Shown here piece by piece: positions 1 through 5,338 of a stretch of 5,419 nt of DNA. Numbering within the stretch: position 1 is the stretch's first letter; each line of letters opens with the position of its first letter. Below the pieces are notes generated by a model, which saw only the letters and a program-made list of their open reading frames with translations, ran no database searches and was not told the DNA's origin. The translations under genes were made by a program, and so were the position numbers. The stretch is from Candidatus Cloacimonadota bacterium (GTDB lineage: Bacteria > Cloacimonadota > Cloacimonadia > JGIOTU-2 > B8-G9): positions 1-5,419 of the forward strand of contig QMNM01000131.1 of assembly GCA_003647765.1 (NCBI GenBank). Reading direction: 5' to 3'.

Positions 1-91
1 TAATTTATAATTCTGTATTTCTGATTTTTAATTAAGTCTGCGTCAGTTTGTTAAGTTTGTATGAGTTCGCGATTAAATTCCTTGAATCAAA
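1..91 (+). other. AT-rich leader upstream of the broken lipoprotein copy
   Basis: No reading frame or RNA gene can be supported here. A TATAAT hexamer lies at 6-11, but its -35 region would fall outside the window, so a promoter cannot be claimed. The bases just before the ATG at 92 (CCTTGAATCAAA) align with the leader of the intact paralogue at 3202. That leader has AAGGAGTCAAA, so the Shine-Dalgarno sequence is missing here. Confidence 0.3.
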
Positions 92-256
92 ATGAAAAAA
101 AAATTGTTTGTGCTGGTATTTGTTTTAGCCATTGTAATGATTTGGTGCGAAGATGTCGTAAAGGAGATTACTACAACTATTTCCGGGAAAGTAACCAATG
201 AATGGGAACCTGTTTCGTGTGCGTATGTTATACTACTTGATGCAGGGGATTCAGTC
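92..256 (+). pseudogene. 5' fragment of a lipoprotein gene, diverged copy of 3202-3636
   Basis: The first 55 codons match the first 55 codons of the intact lipoprotein at 3202-3366, with about 37 of 55 residues identical by eye and no gaps. The block TTTISGKVTNE (residues 27-37) is the same in both. Homology stops at about 256 and the frame continues into permease-like sequence. Three signs point to a dead copy. The ribosome-binding site is lost (CTTGAA where the paralogue has AAGGAG). The lipobox position before the cysteine is Trp (MIWC) where the paralogue has Ser (IISC). About 90 C-terminal residues, including the Asp/Asn-rich loop, are gone. The copy presumably arose by duplication, followed by a deletion that joined it to the transporter gene. 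The 109-residue frame at 92-421 is open but is unlikely to give a lipoprotein. Confidence 0.8.
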
Positions 257-670
257 CAGACATACAGTCTTATTTTTGCTATTGGATTAGTGTTTATTTT
301 GCTGACAATTCAAGTCATTCATCTGGGGCTTGATTTCCATTTTGAGATTGGCAAGAGGAATAGTGTAGAGAATGCTCTTGATACAACTTTGCAGACAACA
401 GGTGAAAGGCATCATAATTAATGCTTTTTCTGTAATGGTAGGTTTTCTGACTCTTTTATTAGGAAGTATTGTGCCGATGCAAAGATTCGGCTGGCTAATT
501 GCTCTTACAATGGTAATTAGTGCTACTGCTTGCATAACATTTTGCCATCATTACTTCTGATTACACATGCTTCTTTCATCGGAGATTTAGAGCATATTGC
601 ATTAAAAAATGTAAATGGGATTAAATCTGGAATTAAGAAGCGATTGAAAAACTTTAAAGATAAAAAATGA
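257..670 (+). pseudogene. 3' remnant of an MMPL/RND-family permease gene, frameshifted
   Basis: The conceptual protein resembles the C-terminal end of MMPL/RND-type exporters (the COG1033-like predicted exporters), which move lipids or hydrophobic compounds through the inner membrane. The frame of 92 reads a membrane segment (IFAIGLVFILLTIQ, about 266-307). It then reads VENALDTTLQTTG, the conserved segment that precedes the penultimate transmembrane helices. One extra base near 404 moves the reading to another frame (KGIIINAFSVMVGFL, then SIVPMQRFGWLIALTMV). One missing T in the T-run at 540-543 returns it to the first frame (LPSLLLITHASF) through to the TGA at 668-670. The two shifts cancel. 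Between about 307 and 316, roughly 50 residues expected between the membrane segment and the GxDY-IHF-type region seem to be absent, which suggests an internal deletion. The N-terminal bulk of an ~800-residue protein is missing. The stop overlaps the Shine-Dalgarno sequence of the patatin gene, consistent with a former operon. Confidence 0.8.
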
Positions 671-680
671 AGGAATAATT

Positions 681-1619
681 ATGGAACGAAAATTAAATTT
701 AATGAAGCACCTTAAAAAGAAAAAAGTGGGTTTGGTTCTTGGCAGCGGTTCTGCAAAAGGATTGGCTCATATTGGCGTGATAAAACTTTTAGAAGAAATG
801 GATATAAAAATAGATGTTATTGCAGGAACAAGTATCGGTGCTTTGATTGGTGGGATTTATACTACGGGAATAAGCATAGAGGAAATTGAAGATATTGCTC
901 TTAAAATTGATTTAGCCACATCAGTAAAATTCTTTTTTCCAACTATTCCAAAATCAGGTCTTATAAGCGGTTTAAAAGTGAAAGAATTTTTAATATCTTT
1001 AATTGGAGATAAAAAAATTGAAAATCTAAAAATACCTTTTTCCGCAGTAGCAACTGATATTATTACAGGTCATGAAGTTATTTTTAATGAAGGAAACTTA
1101 GTTGATGCAATACGAGCCAGCATTTCTATACCGATTATTTTTAAACCTGTAATTCATAACGATATTATTCTTGTTGATGGAGGTATTGCCAATCCTCTAC
1201 CAATTGATGTTGTTCGCAAAATGGGCGCAGAATTTATTATTGCTGTAAATGTAATGCCATCTTTAAATAAAACAAGTAAAGTTGATAATTATTACGACTC
1301 ACAGAATTCTTCTCATCTTCCAGAAATCAAATCAATTTTACAAAGAAAACTTGAAGAATTAAGTATTGACCATAAATGGTTAAAAAAGTTTTTAACACAT
1401 AAGGAAAAACAAGACATACCTGGATTGAAAAAGATATTTAATCAATCGGTTCATATTGCTGAACAAAAATTAATAGAGTTATCTATAAAATTATACAAAC
1501 CTGATATTTTGATTGAACCGAACATCACTTTTGCTGGTCGTTTTGATTTTTATAAAGCAAAGGAAATAATTGAAAAAGGTTATAAATCTGCTCATGCAAC
1601 TTTCAATAAAAATAAATGA
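681..1619 (+). CDS. Patatin-like phospholipase (RssA/NTE-type), intact
   Basis: This 312-residue protein is predicted to be a serine acyl hydrolase acting on phospholipids or lysophospholipids with a Ser-Asp dyad. The family motifs are all present. They are a glycine-rich oxyanion loop, GSGSAKG (residues 21-27), the nucleophile elbow GTSIG with Ser51, and the DGG motif with Asp166 (VDGGIANPLP). The length fits bacterial RssA-like proteins of about 300 residues. The usual Arg of the oxyanion loop is Lys26, a conservative change. No signal peptide or membrane helix is seen, so it probably acts in the cytoplasm or on the inner face of the membrane. The ATG at 681 is chosen because AAGGA (670-674) lies 6 bases upstream; Met8 at 702 is the alternative. 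It starts 10 bases after the MMPL remnant and ends 17 bases before the LolA-like remnant's start, so it sat inside an envelope-lipid operon whose other members are now broken. Its substrate cannot be read from sequence. Confidence 0.93.
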   Translation: MERKLNLMKHLKKKKVGLVLGSGSAKGLAHIGVIKLLEEMDIKIDVIAGTSIGALIGGIYTTGISIEEIEDIALKIDLATSVKFFFPTIPKSGLISGLKVKEFLISLIGDKKIENLKIPFSAVATDIITGHEVIFNEGNLVDAIRASISIPIIFKPVIHNDIILVDGGIANPLPIDVVRKMGAEFIIAVNVMPSLNKTSKVDNYYDSQNSSHLPEIKSILQRKLEELSIDHKWLKKFLTHKEKQDIPGLKKIFNQSVHIAEQKLIELSIKLYKPDILIEPNITFAGRFDFYKAKEIIEKGYKSAHATFNKNK

Positions 1620-1636
1620 AATATGGAGGAACCAAA

Positions 1637-1875
1637 ATGAAAAACAGGCAATAACCATTACAATACTTCTGCTTTTAATTGGAGCAAGTATCTCGGTTCA
1701 TGCCCAAGCTCTTAAAGCAGAAGATATTGTAAAAAATGCGGATGCAGTCGTAAATGCACCAAAGGATCAAGAGATGTCAATTAAAATGACATTGGTTGAC
1801 AAAAATGGCGATGAAAAGACCAGAGAAATGAAGATGTATCAAAAAGGTGATGAGAAGCGTTTGGTTCGCGTTTAA
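1637..1875 (+). pseudogene. 5' remnant of an outer-membrane lipoprotein-sorting-like (LolA-like, TP_0789-type) gene
   Basis: The native start is probably the ATG at 1637, which follows a good GGAGG at 1625-1629 with a 7-base spacer. From there the frame reads MKNRQ and hits TAA at 1652. One base appears to be missing around 1649-1652, because the +1 frame continues as ITITILLLLIGASISVHAQ. That is a Sec signal peptide with a likely cut after VHA. The mature start follows (ALKAEDIVKNADAVVNAPKD), then MTLVDKNGDEKTREMKMYQKGDEKRLVR. This last stretch is the hallmark N-terminal region of the periplasmic LolA-like family that is often encoded beside MMPL/RND permeases. Intact members run about 250 residues; this one stops after KRLVRV at 1875, so about two thirds is missing. 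An open frame from an ATG at 1570 overlaps the patatin gene, but its start has no family resemblance and is probably not native. In intact form the protein would be a periplasmic lipid-binding partner of the transporter. Confidence 0.78.
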
Positions 1876-2120
1876 TCTCTTACTTAATGATGAAGATGAG
1901 TTGAAAACTTGTTCCAATTGATGGAGCAATTTCTATAACTGATTGGGATGATTGGCAAAATAACTATAGTTTTGTCGCTAATCCAGAAATAATTTATTAT
2001 CCATCTGATAATGTAGAAATAATTACAGGTGCTTACTTTCTTGATGGAAAAGGAAATAATATGTTTAATAATGTGAAAGATAACGATGAAATTTATTTCA
2101 AAGTGAAAGTAAGTTTTTAA
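1872..2120 (+). pseudogene. 3' remnant of an outer-membrane beta-barrel (porin/DUF1302-like) gene
   Basis: A frame with no start of its own runs to the TAA at 2118-2120 and reads as the end of an outer-membrane barrel. It has alternating polar and hydrophobic strands separated by Asp/Asn/Gly turns (ISITDWDDWQNNYSF, NPEIIYYPSDNVEIITGAYF, DNDEIYFKVKVSF). It ends in Phe, the classic C-terminal signal recognised by the BAM assembly complex. Upstream, the same frame continues as LISYLMMKMS and is interrupted by TGA at 1902-1904, plausibly a former TGG (Trp). It abuts the LolA-like fragment at about 1870, as expected if one deletion removed the end of one gene and most of the next. The resemblance is to the C-termini of DUF1302/alginate-export-like barrels. 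Such barrels occur in clusters with LolA-like and MMPL genes. The family name is tentative; the barrel-end character is well supported. Its stop codon overlaps the nadE start. Confidence 0.65.
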
Positions 2121-3088
2121 TGGAAAACAGTAACGAAGTAACACGAATGGACAGGGAAAGACTTAAATTGTTAATGAAAATTGAGCCAAAAAACTTATCT
2201 ATTTTTTTAGAGAATTTCATAGGAGATTACACGGAAAAATTAGAAAGGGAAGGAGTCATATTAGGGCTGAGTGGAGGCATTGATTCAGCAGTTGTTGCTA
2301 CTTTATGTAAAAGAGCAATTGGCTCAGAAAAAGTTTTGGCTCTAATTATGCCTGATAAGGACTCAAAAAAAGTACACATAAAGCATGCTCTGGATTTTGC
2401 CAAGGGATTGAATATTGAAACGAGATTGATTAATATAAGTCCATTTCTAAAAAATTTAGCAGTATATAAATTGTTTCCACTAAACAAACTTCCATTTCCT
2501 GAAAAAACAAAAGGAGCTATAGTTAGAAAAGCTTATAATTTTTATGAACGAAAGACAGGGAATACACCTCTCTCAGATAGCATTATGGGTTTTAAGGATA
2601 AAGAATTTGGGACTTATCTTAAAAAAGGCAATGCTTATTATAGAATAAAACACAGATTGAGAATGATATTACTTTATCTCTATGCAGAACTTGAAAATAG
2701 GTTAGTTGTTGGTGCGGCAAACAAAACTGAATATAAGATTGGATTTTTTGTGAAGTATGGATGTGATGATGCGACTGATATTATGCCGCTTTTGAACTTA
2801 TATAAAACACAGGTGAGAGAGCTTGCAGAATATTTAAATATCCCTTTAAATATTATAGAAAAGAGTCCTTCTCCTGATATTATTCCAGGTATTACTGATG
2901 AACAGGCAATAGGAATTCCTTATGAGAAATTAGATTTAATTTTATTAGCATTAGAAAAGGGATGGGAGATTTCCGAGATTGCTGAGATTATGAAAATGAA
3001 AACAAAAGATGTAATTTATGTAAAGAATTTGATTCAAAAATCAGAACATATGAGAAAAATTTACATACCAGAAATTGATTTATTATGA
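2120..3088 (+). CDS. nadE: NH3-dependent NAD+ synthetase
   Basis: This protein makes NAD+ from deamido-NAD+, ATP and ammonia, giving AMP and PPi, as the last step of NAD biosynthesis in the cytoplasm. The 322 residues carry the ATP-pyrophosphatase loop SGGIDS (51-56) and the nucleotide/NaAD-binding region NKTEYKIGFF (201-210) followed by DIMPL (220-224). Next come LYKTQVRELAEYLNIP and the PSPDIIPGITDEQA segment typical of the family. There is no N-terminal glutaminase (nitrilase) domain, so free ammonia or a separate ammonia donor is expected. Residues ~110-185, with FPEKTKG and GFKDKEFGTYLKKG, form a longer insert than in E. coli-type enzymes. The loop before DIMPL reads YGCDDAT where many members have GDGG or GDGA. 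The ATG overlaps the barrel remnant's stop (TAATG) and lacks a clear Shine-Dalgarno sequence. Met10 (2147) and Met19 (2174) are alternative starts, also without good ribosome-binding sites. Confidence 0.92.
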   Translation: MENSNEVTRMDRERLKLLMKIEPKNLSIFLENFIGDYTEKLEREGVILGLSGGIDSAVVATLCKRAIGSEKVLALIMPDKDSKKVHIKHALDFAKGLNIETRLINISPFLKNLAVYKLFPLNKLPFPEKTKGAIVRKAYNFYERKTGNTPLSDSIMGFKDKEFGTYLKKGNAYYRIKHRLRMILLYLYAELENRLVVGAANKTEYKIGFFVKYGCDDATDIMPLLNLYKTQVRELAEYLNIPLNIIEKSPSPDIIPGITDEQAIGIPYEKLDLILLALEKGWEISEIAEIMKMKTKDVIYVKNLIQKSEHMRKIYIPEIDLL

Positions 3089-3108
3089 AATCTCGGCAGG
3101 ATTTCTGG
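3068..3108 (+). repeat. Inverted repeat spanning the nadE stop codon
   Basis: CCAGAAAT (3068-3075) and ATTTCTGG (3101-3108) are perfect 8-base inverted repeats that bracket the nadE stop. Inside lies an alternative 6-bp stem, GAAATC (3087-3092) with GATTTC (3100-3105), around a 7-base loop. No T-run follows, so a standard intrinsic terminator is not supported. It may be an mRNA 3'-end structure or chance in AT-rich DNA. Confidence 0.4.
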
Positions 3109-3163
3109 GATTCTCTATAAGCTGTATTTCTTTGTAAATAAAAAGTTATGTTAATTTGAAAGT

Positions 3164-3184
3164 AAAAGGTTTTACAAAACTTTT
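3164..3184 (+). repeat. Imperfect hairpin upstream of the lipoprotein ribosome-binding site
   Basis: AAAAGGTTTT (3164-3173) can pair with AAAACTTTT (3176-3184) with one bulged G and a very short loop. It sits 6 bases before the AAGGAG of the next gene. The stem is almost all A:T, so it would be weak. It could be a leader structure or only an AT-rich palindrome. Confidence 0.2.
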
Positions 3185-3201
3185 GAAATAAAGGAGTCAA
3201 A

Positions 3202-3636
3202 ATGAAAAAAGGAGTATTTGCTATAGCACTGATTTTAGCAATCGTAATAATTAGTTGTGAAGATACTGTAAAAAAACTCACAACGACCATTTCTGGAAAA
3301 GTAACCAATGAAGGAGCGGCGGTTTCAGGTGCGTATGTTATCCTACTTGAAGCAGGAAATTCCGTAAGCGATGGGCTTTCACTTTCTAATGGTATGATAA
3401 CAAATTCAAATGGAGATTATACGATGGTTGAGGTGAGTGCTGGCGACCATTATGTAGCAGCAATAGATGATGTTAACAATAACATTATCTTTGATATGGA
3501 TACCGATAGAATTGGCTATTATGGCGACCTAGATACACTTGGATTTACAATCCCACGAACACTTCATATCAACAAAGGCGATGATATAGAAGATATTAAC
3601 ATTACAAAACTTTATTACTTACCAAATGGACAATGA
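3202..3636 (+). CDS. Small lipoprotein with a carboxypeptidase-regulatory-like domain
   Basis: This 144-residue exported lipoprotein has an N-terminal signal (MKKGVF..IVIISC) with a lipobox and the lipidated residue at Cys19. Residues ~28-85 look like a transthyretin/carboxypeptidase-regulatory-like beta-sandwich. The evidence is ISGKVTNEGAAVSGAYVILL, then an ITNSNGDYTMVEVSAGDHYV strand-turn pattern. Residues 90-102 (DVNNNIIFDMDTD) form an Asp/Asn-rich loop reminiscent of a calcium-binding turn, followed by IGYYG. Such proteins sit on an envelope membrane facing the periplasm or cell surface; no enzymatic residues are visible. AAGGAG (3191-3196) lies 5 bases before the ATG, which fixes the start. 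A diverged, truncated copy lies at 92-256. The gene is 113 bases after nadE and 74 bases before the radical SAM gene, so cotranscription with the latter is possible but unproven. The specific function is unknown. Confidence 0.85.
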   Translation: MKKGVFAIALILAIVIISCEDTVKKLTTTISGKVTNEGAAVSGAYVILLEAGNSVSDGLSLSNGMITNSNGDYTMVEVSAGDHYVAAIDDVNNNIIFDMDTDRIGYYGDLDTLGFTIPRTLHINKGDDIEDINITKLYYLPNGQ

Positions 3637-3710
3637 TTAAATCTATCTCAAAGTAAAGACGAGTTAATAATGGGAATTTTATGAATTATAAAAAGTGAAA
3701 GGAGAAAAAG
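3637..3710 (+). promoter_or_regulatory. Short gap with the radical SAM ribosome-binding site
   Basis: The gap is AT-rich and shows no terminator or clear promoter. AAAGGAG at 3698-3704 lies 6 bases before the ATG at 3711 and decides that start. With no terminator visible, the lipoprotein and radical SAM genes may share a transcript. Confidence 0.6.
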
Positions 3711-5162
3711 ATGAAAAGTCCAAAAGAACTAACAAAACAAGGAATAATTGAATTACTAATAAAATTAGTTAATAATAACTCTATAAGAAAAGTAGCCATT
3801 CCTATGATTGATAATAAAGTTAGAAAATTGCTGGACAAGGAGAGTGATACTAATTTTCCAGCGGAAAAGTATGCTCATTACTGCTTCTTTCACAATCTTC
3901 TAAAGAATGTAGACAAGCGAATAGATGAGAATTTGATTGCTAAAAATGTTCAAAAAAAACTTGTTAAAAATCTGGTTGAACATATCATATTCAATGGCGC
4001 GGAAACCAGAGTACAAGCTTATGAACAGGAAGGAAGAGAGATACCGACTTTCCTTGTTATTGGGCCTGGTCAGAAGTGTAATCTGAAATGTACAGGTTGC
4101 TATGCGGCTAGCCATAAGGGCGTTTTTGCTAAACTAAGTTGGGATACTGTTGACAGGATAATGACAGAAAAAGAAAAGTTGTGGAATAGCTATTTTACTG
4201 TTGTTACTGGTGGAGAGCCATTTTTGTGGAATGACAATGGCAAGGACTTATTTGACATAATGGAAAAACATAATGACCAGTTCTTCCTTATTTATACGAA
4301 TGGAACTCTAATAAATAAGAAAAATGCGCAAAGGTTAGCTGAGTTAGGTAATGCAACTCCTGCAATTTCTATAGAAGGATTTGAAAAGGAAACTGATGAG
4401 AGAAGAGGTAAGGGTGTGTATAAAAAAATACTGTCTGCATTTGAAAATTTGAGAGAAGCAGGTGTGCTTTTTGGTATTTCTGTAACTGCTACACGAAAGA
4501 ATGCTGAAACAATTGTATCTGATGAGTTTATTGATTTCTATTATGAAAAGCAGAAAGCAATATATGGTTGGTTATTCCAATATATGCCTATTGGAAGAGG
4601 AATTGATTTTGATTATATGATAACCCCTGAACAACGGCTTTATCTATATCAAAGAGGTAAGGAAATCAATGAAAAACAGGGCTATGACTATATGGACTTC
4701 TGGAATAATGGATATATGGCAAGTGGATGTATTGCAAGTGGCAGAAGAGGCGGCTATCTCTATATTCAATGGGATGGAGATGTAACTCCTTGTGCATTTA
4801 TCCCTTATTCTCCTGTAAACATCTGTGAAGTTTATAAAAATGGTGGGAATTTGAATACTGTTTTAGAAGCTCAATATTTTAAGGATATCAGAAAATGGCA
4901 GAAAAGATACGGATATCTGAAAAATAAAGAAGAGGTTGGAAATAGAATAATGCCTTGTATTATCAGAGATCATCATAAAGAATTCTGTGAAATTACAAAG
5001 AAGTATGCTGTTAAGCCAATAGATAAGCCAGCAGAAGAAGCTCTACATAGTGAAGAATACCATCAGCAGATGATTGAATATGACAAAGAACTTGAGAAGT
5101 TGTTAGAGCCAGAATGGGAAAATGATTTTGTCAAAGCTGGCAATAGATTTAAGGAAAAATAA
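3711..5162 (+). CDS. Radical SAM protein with a SPASM-like C-terminal region
   Basis: This 483-residue enzyme is predicted to bind a [4Fe-4S] cluster and S-adenosylmethionine to generate a 5'-deoxyadenosyl radical. The cluster motif is CNLKCTGC, with Cys123, Cys127 and Cys130, preceded by FLVIGPGQK on the first barrel strand. TGGEP (166-170) is the SAM amino-group motif, and ISIEGFEKETDERRGKG starts at residue 219, typical of the SPASM-bearing branch. The C-terminal part carries Cys340 (SGCIASG), Cys361 (VTPCAF), Cys372 (NICEVY), Cys416 (MPCII) and Cys426 (EFCEI). YIQWDGDVTPC resembles the auxiliary-cluster region of peptide- and protein-modifying family members. An N-terminal ~110-residue helical, Lys-rich extension precedes the barrel and resembles no domain I can name. 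No signal peptide is seen, so it is cytoplasmic. No obvious precursor peptide or partner enzyme lies in the window, so the substrate is unknown. Confidence 0.88.
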   Translation: MKSPKELTKQGIIELLIKLVNNNSIRKVAIPMIDNKVRKLLDKESDTNFPAEKYAHYCFFHNLLKNVDKRIDENLIAKNVQKKLVKNLVEHIIFNGAETRVQAYEQEGREIPTFLVIGPGQKCNLKCTGCYAASHKGVFAKLSWDTVDRIMTEKEKLWNSYFTVVTGGEPFLWNDNGKDLFDIMEKHNDQFFLIYTNGTLINKKNAQRLAELGNATPAISIEGFEKETDERRGKGVYKKILSAFENLREAGVLFGISVTATRKNAETIVSDEFIDFYYEKQKAIYGWLFQYMPIGRGIDFDYMITPEQRLYLYQRGKEINEKQGYDYMDFWNNGYMASGCIASGRRGGYLYIQWDGDVTPCAFIPYSPVNICEVYKNGGNLNTVLEAQYFKDIRKWQKRYGYLKNKEEVGNRIMPCIIRDHHKEFCEITKKYAVKPIDKPAEEALHSEEYHQQMIEYDKELEKLLEPEWENDFVKAGNRFKEK

Positions 5163-5163
5163 A

Positions 5164-5176
5164 TAGACATTGTCTA
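5164..5176. repeat. Short palindrome just after the radical SAM stop
   Basis: TAGACATTGTCTA is a perfect 13-base palindrome, 1 base after the stop codon. As RNA it could form a 5-bp stem with a 3-base loop. On the + strand it is followed by AAATAAAA rather than a T-run, so termination in that direction is doubtful. It could be a weak processing signal or an operator-like site. Confidence 0.3.
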
Positions 5177-5265
5177 AATAAAAACCATATAGGATTAAAT
5201 TGTTGGCTTTTGCGTAGAATATATGGGTTAATCTTAATTGTTCATAAACTAAAGTCATTTATATC

Positions 5266-5328
5266 GCTCCTATGGAGCTATGATTTGCTATTGTAATTAT
5301 TGCTATAATTATTTCATGCCTACGGGAT
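5266..5328. repeat. REP-like palindromic block: two short GC hairpins around an AT hairpin
   Basis: The block has three parts. GCTCC-TAT-GGAGC (5266-5278) is a perfect 5-bp stem with a 3-base loop. TAATTAT (5294-5300) pairs perfectly with ATAATTA (5305-5311) around TGCT. ATGCC-TAC-GGGAT (5316-5328) is a second short stem with one mismatch, and the T-run 5328-5334 begins at its last base. The two GC stems share the form CC-TAN-GG and stand out against AT-rich surroundings. This layout recalls short palindromic repeats scattered between genes in some Bacteroidota-like genomes. With the T-run, the last stem could also act as a weak terminator on the + strand. Family membership is my recollection and is untested here. 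Confidence 0.45.
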
Positions 5329-5338
5329 TTTTTTCGCA

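Noticed and set aside
372-560. A separate 62-residue membrane protein gene
   Set aside because: Its first ten codons are a shadow of another frame and the rest is the middle of the frameshifted permease. It is part of the remnant, not an independent gene.
1570-1636. An earlier start (ATG at 1570) giving a 101-residue protein that overlaps the patatin gene's end
   Set aside because: The extra N-terminal residues come from the patatin gene read in another frame and precede an evident signal peptide. A good ribosome-binding site serves the ATG at 1637 instead.
1884-2144. A minus-strand frame of 86 codons opposite the barrel remnant, and others opposite nadE, the lipoprotein and the radical SAM gene
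   Set aside because: They lack ribosome-binding sites and family resemblance, and they lie opposite sequence explained on the + strand. They are AT-rich shadow frames.
3202-3636. The lipoprotein as a precursor peptide modified by the radical SAM enzyme
   Set aside because: It has a lipobox signal and a beta-sandwich domain, with no core rich in Cys, Gly or Ser repeats. A leader-core layout is not visible.
5285-5309. A promoter with TATAAT at 5304-5309 and TTGCTA at 5285-5290
   Set aside because: The 13-base spacing is too short, the hexamer is part of an AT palindrome, and no gene follows within the window.
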